From Colius striatus (taxonomy: Eukaryota > Chordata > Aves > Coliiformes > Coliidae): a stretch of 64,000 nt of DNA. The notes beneath the pieces are model-generated. The model worked only from the letters and a program-made list of their open reading frames with translations. It searched no databases and had not been told where the DNA came from. Below, piece by piece: positions 26,914 through 64,000 of the stretch (position 1 is its first letter; each line of letters opens with the position of its first letter). The stretch is from positions 2,842,350-2,906,349 of the forward strand of contig NC_084773.1 of the NCBI RefSeq assembly GCF_028858725.1. The letters are read 5' to 3'. The translations under genes and the position numbers were made by a program.

Positions 26914-27180
26914 ACAGAATCACAGAATCTCAAGGGCTGGAAGGGACCTCCAAAGCTCATCCAGTGCAACCTCCCTGCCAGAGCATCACCACCTAGAGCA
27001 GGGCACACAGGGACTCATCCAGCTGGGTTGCAATGTCTCCAGACAAGGAGACTCCACAGCCCATCTGGGCAGCCCCTGCCAGTGCTCCCTCACCTCAACA
27101 GGGAAGAAATTCTTCCTTGTGTTTCTTTGGAATCTCTTCTTTTCCAGCTTATTCCCATTGCCCCTTGTCCTGTCATTGGC
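26914..27180 (-). mobile_element. CR1 LINE fragment, second sequence group
   Basis: About 267 bp. The minus strand encodes VREHWQGLPRWAVESPCLET. The tail on the plus strand reads CAGAATCACAGAATCTCAAG. It is truncated close to the same place as the copy at 17752. Confidence 0.92.
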
Positions 27181-28493
27181 ATCATTAATTTTCAAGCTTC
27201 AGGAGAAGAACTTGAGAAGCCGTATTACCAAACCTTATGCCCAATTTACACAGAGAAGTTGTCTCATTAACAGCTGAAAAGTGAACCCAGGTTCATGCAA
27301 ACTAAAAAGGAATCATAAGGTTTTGAATTTTGCCCATAAACCAAATAACATGTGGAAGATTTAATGTCAGCTAAAGACCTTCTGTCAGACAACCATCACT
27401 TGCTAGGTGCACTTTTTCCCAGCTTAAAAGTTGATGCATTTCTTGTGAGAGAAAAGTAGAAGGCCTGAGCTGTAGATCAGACTGGGCTTTAAGGGCAGCT
27501 ATGACCTTAAACTTGTAACTGAGTCAGTGAAGAAAGGGATGAGATGGCATAATTTTAATCATATCACCGATACTAAGCAGACTAACATGAGTACAGAAAG
27601 AGAAATAAATTAATAAAACTTCCAGTTGCCTTACAAGGAAAAGCATTTAAAACAAGAAAAACTCATTGGAGAGCACATATCTCAGCTGTCAACCAAATAC
27701 TATCTCTAGGTCTTCCCCAAGGAGAGCTCCTACACCGGGGTGTTTCATTGCAATGACATGGCAGTGATGAGACACAGCATAGTGCAGGTGCAAGCAGCAT
27801 GTCACAGAGGCAGCCAGGAAAGATGCAGGTGAACAAAAAATTCAAAGTCTCTCTTGACTAGGCAGCTATACACAGAAGGCAGCTGCTAGCAGAGGATCTC
27901 TGGAGATGTCCTGCAGAACAGAGGTACACATGCTCTGCTACACACTATGTCCTGCTTCTGCAGGAGCCAACTGCCTGGTGCCCTGTGGCAGGGCAAGCTG
28001 CAGCCTGTGTGCACGCACCAGTGCCGTGCAGGCATAAGCCAGCAGCCCAGACCTGAGGGGCTGTGCTTTACAAGAAAGTCCACAGCAACAACTTCCTCGA
28101 AGACACAATTCTCCATGCACTCTATCAACGTTTATTTGTGCAGAGTGCACACTCCGTGCTGCAGCTAATGTGAATACCTCTGGGTAGCTACTAACACCTG
28201 GCTGCTGCACTGGTGTAGTAAAAGTCACCTTGTGCTCCTGTGCTGTTACTGCTGCCTCAGAACAACTCAAAGCAAGACTTCCCCTTCAAGATTCACTTTT
28301 CTAAAATTATTTTTCCCCTAAAGACTCTTCCCCTGGCATCCATTCACAAACCCATCTGTGCTCAGCATGGTACAAACACAATGGAAGGCCAGAGTTTTCT
28401 GATTCATGTGCATATACCTTAACAAAAGTGGCTGAGGAAATAGCCAAAACTGATCTGCATACCCTCACCTCATCCTGAATGTTATCACTGAAC
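27181..28493. other. Intergenic, GC-richer patch
   Basis: 27940-28060 is moderately GC-rich with open frames on both strands, the longest being 110 codons on the minus strand. None has a recognisable domain. No gene is called. Confidence 0.5.
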
Positions 28494-29640
28494 ATATGAA
28501 GGATAAGATGGTTGTCAGGGGGAGTCAACATGGCTTCACCAAGGGGAAATCTTGCTTGACCAACCTGATATCCTTCTATGAGTGCATAACCAGCTGGCTG
28601 GATGAGGGGAGAGCAGCAGATGTCATCTACCTTGACTTCAGCAAGGCTTTTGACACTGTCTCCCATAACATCCTCATCAGAAGCTCAGGCAGTGTGGCTT
28701 GGATGAGTGGATGGTGAGGTGGATGGAGAGCTGGCTGAAAGACAGCCCAGAGGGTGCTGATCAATGGCACAGAATCAAGTTGGAGGCCTGTGGCCAGTGG
28801 AGTTCTGGGGCCAGTCTTGTTCAACATCTTCATCAATCACCTGGATGAGGGAACAGAGGGATCCTCAGCAAGTTCCCTGCTGGCACCAAACTGGGAGCAC
28901 TGGCTGATTTCCCAGAGGCTGTGCTGCCATTCAGTAGGATCTCGACCGGCTGGAGAGTTGGGCAGAGAGGAACCTCCTGAGGTTCAACAAGGACAAGTGA
29001 AGAATCCTGCATCTGGGAAGGAACAATCCCCTGCACCAGCACAGGCTGGGGGTGACCTGCTGGAGAGCAGCTCTGCAGAGAGAGACCTGGGAGTCCTGGT
29101 TGACAATAAACTGGACATGAGCAGCAACGTGCCCTCGTGGCCGTGTCCAGTTCTGGGCTTCCCAGCTCCAGAGGGACAGGGAACGTCTGGAGAGAGGCCA
29201 GTGCAGGGCCACCAAGATGATCAGGGGACTGGAACATCTTCCTTTTGAGGAAAGGCTGCAGGAACTGGGGCTGTTCAGTCTGGAGGAGACTGAGGGGGGA
29301 TCTTATTAACATTTATAAATATCTCACTGGTGGGTGTCAGGAGGTTGGGACATCCCTTTTTTCTATAGTAGCCAGCAACAGGACAAGGGGTGATGGGATG
29401 AAGCTGGAACACAAAAAGTTCCACTTAAATATAAGAAAAAACTCTTTCGGTGTTGGAGTGAGGGAGCCCTGGCACAGGCTGCCCAGGGAGGGTGTGGAGG
29501 CTCCTTCCTTTGAGGTCTTCAAGACCCACCTGGACATGTTCCTGCGTGACCTGATCTAGGTGACCCTGCTTCTGCAGGGGGGTTGGACTGGATGATCTCT
29601 AAAGGTCCCTTCCAACCCCTTTCATTCTCTGGTTCTATGA
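28494..29640 (+). mobile_element. Long CR1 LINE fragment with RT motifs
   Basis: About 1.15 kb in sense. It encodes QHGFTKGKSCLTNLISFYE, then [14 protein letters not shown] (28631-28670), [29 protein letters not shown] (28873 onward) and the usual 3' end with [20 protein letters not shown]. The catalytic box is F-P-A-G instead of F-A-D-D, with a one-base slip just before it, as in the copy at 7988. An internal deletion of roughly 105 nt relative to that copy lies near 29140. It is frameshifted and not functional. Confidence 0.94.
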
Positions 29641-30802
29641 TACCCCAATTCAGCCTTCAGCACTGAAGCTGACTTCAGTGGATACAAGCTGGCTGTTTGC
29701 TCTTAGGAGACTCCCTGCTTGAGAGAGGAGTCAGAGCAACGTGCCTTGACTGGGCCTTGCTCTCCTCCAGCTATATCTCAGGCTGGGGAAACTGGAAGGA
29801 TGAGGCCCATGCTTCTTGGAGAGTCCTGTACTAAGAAATCCCCAGAGGATGTATAAGAATGACTGACAGACAGGTACCTTATGAATGCAGCAACCAAATA
29901 GGGAAGAGAATCACATCATTATCATAAAGTAAATGCAGGGATTAGAAAACCAGAGATGAGATTAACACCTGTGGAACCTGAAGGCTTCATAAAAAGGACA
30001 AAATCAGCAAACATGCTGTTAGGAAAGCCCTCTCCTTATTCAACACACAGTAATCCTGGCTCCTAACCAAGGACTCTCAACTGGAAAGGTTGGCTCAGTG
30101 TTTTACTCAGTATCTTCCTTGCTTCTGAGAGGGGAGATGGGGAGATAATGCTTATGCTGGTTTGGGGATGTTGTATTAGGATAAACTGACTTGAAGACTA
30201 ATATTAATCTAGTCTGGCTAATCTAATTAAATAATTCCTTGCAACATGCCATGTTAAATGTTGATGGGCAGGAATGTTATGGATGCAGCAAGACAACCCA
30301 GAACAGAACCCAGCATGGTCACCCCTCAGGCAGCAGCAGCATTTGTGTGGCTGCAGTGCTCACCGCCGGGCCGGGATGTGCCACACACACACTGCTGCTG
30401 CTGGACACTGTTCCAACACAACTCCTGCTCACCCTCATGGGAGACACCTCTTTCCCCCTACCCCCATCAGTTCAGGGTAACTGCACAAGGGAACTGCACA
30501 GGTCCTAAACAATCCTGTTTTCATGAGGACGTCATGTCCACTGTCACGAGTGAGCATCCTCCTGCTAACATTGATCTGCTGACAGTAACCAGGACAATCT
30601 AAACCACTTTACCAAAACCCATGAGATTGACAGAGCTCCTGGTGCAATAGTTCTGTCTCAGACAGGCACAGGAGACCTGAGGCTGACTTTAATTACCAGA
30701 GAATTTCAGAAGTGGCAGTAGTACTCTGTAATTCTAATGAGCACTCCTATTTTTTCTGCTCCACTTCAGTATGATAATATTATTAGTCAGAATTCAGCAT
30801 AG

Positions 30803-30816
30803 TAATAATATTATTA
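30803..30816. repeat. AT-only 14-bp palindrome
   Basis: TAATAATATTATTA is a perfect palindrome in an AT-rich stretch (30771-30820). It could be chance in such composition. Confidence 0.6.
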
Positions 30817-31242
30817 TTAAATGTTTCCCTAATGGCTCCCTCCTTCCAAGTACCTGAACATCTGCCTCCCACCCTTCAGCCAACGCTGCTGATTTTGTTG
30901 GCGTGACATCCCCTCACCCTTGGGGGATGAATTCCCTCCTCAGAGCTGCCACAACTCGACTGGGTTTTCAGGACCGTTTGTTTTGAAGATAAAATTTCCT
31001 CTTCTTTCCCGAGCCTTGCAGCTGCTCACTGCTGATCACACTGTACCTTGCAGATTCCTTCCTCACTCGGGTTTGCAACATCCCCAGTTCGCATGGATTA
31101 AAAACAGAAATATCAACCCACAACAAAGTACCTGGAAAGACTTTTTTTTCCCTCTACTCTGATAGAACTTTTTTAAAAGGCAAAAACACCAGCTGTGATG
31201 AAGTAGAGGCAGGTTGTGTGTAACCAGTACCCTCAGCCCAGG

Positions 31243-31258
31243 CTCAGCAGCTGCTGAG
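31243..31258. repeat. 16-bp GC-rich palindrome with central E-box
   Basis: CTCAGCAGCTGCTGAG is a perfect palindrome centred on CAGCTG, within the GC-richest patch of the intergenic half. A regulatory role is possible but untested. Confidence 0.5.
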
Positions 31259-31460
31259 GCGGGATGGCAGGCGGTGGGGACGGGCTGAGGCTGGAGCAAA
31301 CAGGCCTCCACGCCATGGGCGAGTCCCTGCTCCCCACAGCAGAGGCCCGAGGTCTGCAACAGATAACTGCTGCATGACAGAACACGGTGTTACTCAGACA
31401 TACACAACACATGAAGTATCAAATATGGACTGAAGTACATAACATATGGAACTGAAGTAC

Positions 31461-31954
31461 AGCCTGCACTGGTGAGGCTGTGGCTGAAGTGCTGTGATCA
31501 GCGTTGGGCCCCTCACTCCCAGAAGGACCCTGAGGGGCTGGAGCATGGCCAGAGCCGGGCAGCGGAGCTGGGGAAGGGGCTGGAGCACAAGGGTGATGGA
31601 GAAGGGCTGAGGGTCCTGCAGATGTCCAGCCTGGAGAAGAGGAGGCTAAGGGGAGACATGGTCACTTTCTGCAGATCCCTGACAGGAGCTTGTAGTGAGG
31701 CGGGGGTCAGTCTCTACTCCTAAGTAATGAGCGATTGGACAAGAGGAAAAGGGCTCAAGTTGCCCCTGGGGAGGTTTAGGTTGGATCTGAAGAAGAACTT
31801 TTTCCCTGAGAGGGTTGTCAGCCCCTGTCTCAGGCTGCCCAGGGAGGTGGGGGAGTCCCATCCCTGGAGCTATTGCAAAGCCATGGAGCTGAGGTGCTGA
31901 GGGCCATGGGTTAGTGCTAGGCTTGGTGTAGTGAGGGAAGGGGTTGGACTCTGT
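31461..31954 (+). mobile_element. CR1 LINE fragment, third sequence group
   Basis: About 490 bp of diverged CR1 in sense. It encodes VRLWLKCCDQRWAPHSQKDP, GLEHKGDGEGLRVLQMSSLE and a 3' part with [20 protein letters not shown]. It lies about 0.7 kb beyond the NUP210 3' end. Confidence 0.88.
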
Positions 31955-32619
31955 ATGCAAGAGCAGGTTGGATCCTGAACTAGACCAGCTCCCTATTTCC
32001 TAGTTTTTCCTTTTACTCTCCTTTGGCTCTGGCTTGTGCAAATGGAGATGCACACCAGGAGACTGCAATTGCTTGCCTAAAGAGGTGAAATAAACAGTGG
32101 GCATTTCCCAAAGTGCTCCTACCACTTGGAGCAGTTCATTTTTCAGGACATTCAGTGCCAGACTGGTAGGCTAAAGGGGAAAAAGAAGGAATAGGAGAGG
32201 AAAAACTTTCCTATAAGTATTTCGGAAGTGTTTCTCATCACAGCACTGAGATATATTCATAGCCCTTTCATTTTTTCCCTGAAAGGAAGCAGATAAAGGT
32301 GTCTTTCCTTAAAAACCCTAATGAACAAAAGTGGGAAGTTTGAACAAACCAGGGAAATAAAGAGCTGCTTCTTCAGCCACCAGTGACTTCAGCAGGAACT
32401 GAAGATGCTTAGTGAGAAGTGTGAAAGGCCCCTGACAGCAAGTGTTAGATGAAATTTGTCAGAGTATTTAAAAACATTCAATTGTCAACAAAACTGAAAA
32501 TTACAAGTGTCAAGTCATGATTGCAAATACTGAGGGCTGTGGGAGGTGAAGTACAAAGAATAGAGTCTAGTGCTAAATTCTGAATAGCCAAAGCACAATG
32601 AAATTCATCAACAGCACAT
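31955..32619. other. Intergenic spacer between CR1 and NUP210 3' end
   Basis: About 665 bp of unique-looking sequence beyond the inferred NUP210 cleavage site. No feature recognised. Confidence 0.55.
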
Positions 32620-32638
32620 TAAAGGAATCTTACAAAGC

Positions 32639-32644
32639 TTTATT
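32639..32644 (-). terminator. NUP210: Distal polyadenylation signal AATAAA of NUP210
   Basis: Canonical AATAAA on the minus strand. A GU-rich stretch (TGTGCTGTTGATG) starts about 20 nt further on, the usual arrangement for cleavage near 32620. Confidence 0.75.
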
Positions 32645-33827
32645 AAATAAAACAGATACAAATGGATGATTATTTACACCCAAACTGTCAATTTTAAGTA
32701 GTACAAGCATGTAAGGCACAACTTCTCCAAAAGTAACCAACAAGTTAACCAAGACTCAATACAGTGACATGTAACAAAGCTGCTTTTTTGTAATATTGCA
32801 TGAAACCAAAACTGCAGGCCACAAACTGTGCCAGTCTTCCACTCCTCAGTTTGCCTACATAGTTGCTGTGACCGATATACCCAGGGTGCTGCATTGTCTA
32901 ACTGTGTGTCTCAGCCAGTTAAGAGAAAGAAAAACCTCAGCCAAAATCCCCCACGTTAACATTTAGGCAGTTCAATGCTATAATGTCCAGTGCATCAGGT
33001 GACTAGTGGTAATAAAAGGAGGCTCAGTTTCAATGGAGGTACTTCTGTGTGTGAAATGACCTACATGAATGAATTCTAGTTCTATCAGAGCACAGGTGAA
33101 ATAATTGCCTTCAATTGAAAATATTTACTGCCAAAATAAAAAGAGGTCCTCTTAGAAGGCACACATTTTCACATTCCCTGTCTGAAAAAAGTGCTTACAG
33201 TAACGAGAAAGGAATACTGCAGTTGTACCCCAAGGAAGCCACACTAAGGGAATTACGTCTCATTTCACTGGTGTTGTAAAGAACCCTCCAGATTATTCAC
33301 AGTGGTTCCAGCATTCCTGATGTGAAAACAGCAAATTACGGTGATGAATCACATTGTAAGGCTAAATGTAAGAACACTTATCAGTGCAGTGCATACCTGA
33401 GTCTTTGGAACTCAACAGAAAGAAGCAGTTCTTTGAAACCTACAGTCCTTTCCAATTTTTTTGGCTCATATTTCATCTGTTTTTTTAAATTCCTTTTTTT
33501 TTTTCCTAAAAAAAAGCCCTTGAAAAAGAAAGTTCATGTTTACAAACAGCAAATGAACAACTTTTATCACTACGACTTAGACACAACTTCTAGATGCTTC
33601 GAGAGCGCAAGGAAGGAAGCTGAGCATGAACACTGCTTGATGTTCTGCCACCCTTGGCAACTGAGTGTTGAACAGCAGGTAAAGTAAGTTTAAGAACTGA
33701 AGCACTGACAGAAGAAAACACAAATCAAAGCTCTACACATAAAAATAAATGAAGCTAGTTAGATTCAAGAGGTGGCTTGGATTGTATTGGAAGTTCTTGA
33801 ATTTGGTGTTGTTCAAGGCACGGATGT

Positions 33828-33833
33828 TTTATT
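33828..33833 (-). terminator. NUP210: Possible proximal polyadenylation signal
   Basis: A second AATAAA only about 37 nt after the NUP210 stop codon. No clear GU-rich element follows, so it is the weaker candidate. If used, it would give a 3' UTR of about 60 nt. Confidence 0.35.
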
Positions 33834-33869
33834 GCCAGCCCTAGTGCATGAGGATGAGTCCTGCTGTCA

Positions 33870-63899
<30,030 letters not shown>

Positions 63900-64000
63900 T
63901 TACATTCTGATGTCACAGTGCACAAGTCAATACATGATCTTGGAGATTTACAGTACCATTAAGACATAGGAAGATACAAAAGTACATAGTGCAAGAACAC

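Larger units (their letters stand above)
29641..31460. other. Intergenic, GC-richer patches downstream of NUP210
   Basis: Two patches (about 30240-30500 and 31200-31360) are GC-richer than the surroundings. Short overlapping open frames occur in all plus frames of the first. They could belong to a non-coding transcript, but no splice structure is evident. Confidence 0.45.
32620..33869 (-). other. NUP210: NUP210 3' untranslated region
   Basis: About 1.25 kb of non-coding sequence between the stop codon and the distal polyadenylation signal. It contains T/A runs (33478-33520) and no repeat that I recognise. The end is inferred from the signal at 32639-32644 and the TGTGCTGTTGATG-type GU-rich element downstream of it. 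The exact cleavage site is uncertain by about 15 nt. Confidence 0.75.

Noticed and set aside
28754..29248. 164-codon plus-strand open frame that might look like a gene
   Set aside because: It is a frameshifted piece of CR1 reverse transcriptase and the following region.

Overview
The window is vertebrate nuclear DNA, almost certainly from a bird. It is AT-rich and intron-rich, with GT-AG introns. It is crowded with CR1 LINE fragments of avian type: most copies end in an ATTCTATGATTCTATGA-like tail, and they translate to conserved CR1 reverse-transcriptase C-terminal sequence. By my boundaries there are 16 CR1 fragments covering roughly 8 to 9 kb of the 64 kb, in both orientations and at least three sequence groups. 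That is dense for a bird and would fit a CR1-rich lineage such as the woodpecker order, but this is only an inference.

Right half (about 32.6-64 kb, minus strand): the 3' part of one gene, NUP210 (gp210, the transmembrane nucleoporin of 210 kDa). I resolved 25 consecutive coding exons (here w1-w25) with continuous reading phase and GT/AG borders. They encode about 1167 C-terminal residues: luminal repeat domains, a BIG2-type Ig-like domain, the single transmembrane helix and a short Ser/Pro-rich cytoplasmic tail. The stop codon is at 33870-33872, followed by a 3' UTR of about 1.25 kb with a polyadenylation signal at 32639-32644. The 5' exons lie beyond the right edge. Seven CR1 fragments sit in the introns.

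Left half (1-32.6 kb): intergenic sequence downstream of NUP210. It holds nine CR1 fragments, a perfect 17-bp purine-only minisatellite (3463-3836), a nested palindrome cluster (16741-16811) and unique-looking DNA. I could not support any protein-coding gene there. I saw no tRNA, rRNA, CRISPR array, operon or virus-like element.

Most notable points: the two longest CR1 copies share the same altered RT active-site box and the same one-base frame slip; one intronic CR1 has a 5' inversion typical of twin priming; inverted CR1 pairs flank NUP210 exons; a 9-nt tandem splice acceptor lies before the NUP210 transmembrane exon; and the C-terminal Ser-Pro site of mammalian gp210 reads Ser-Thr here. 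I found no previously undescribed biological system.
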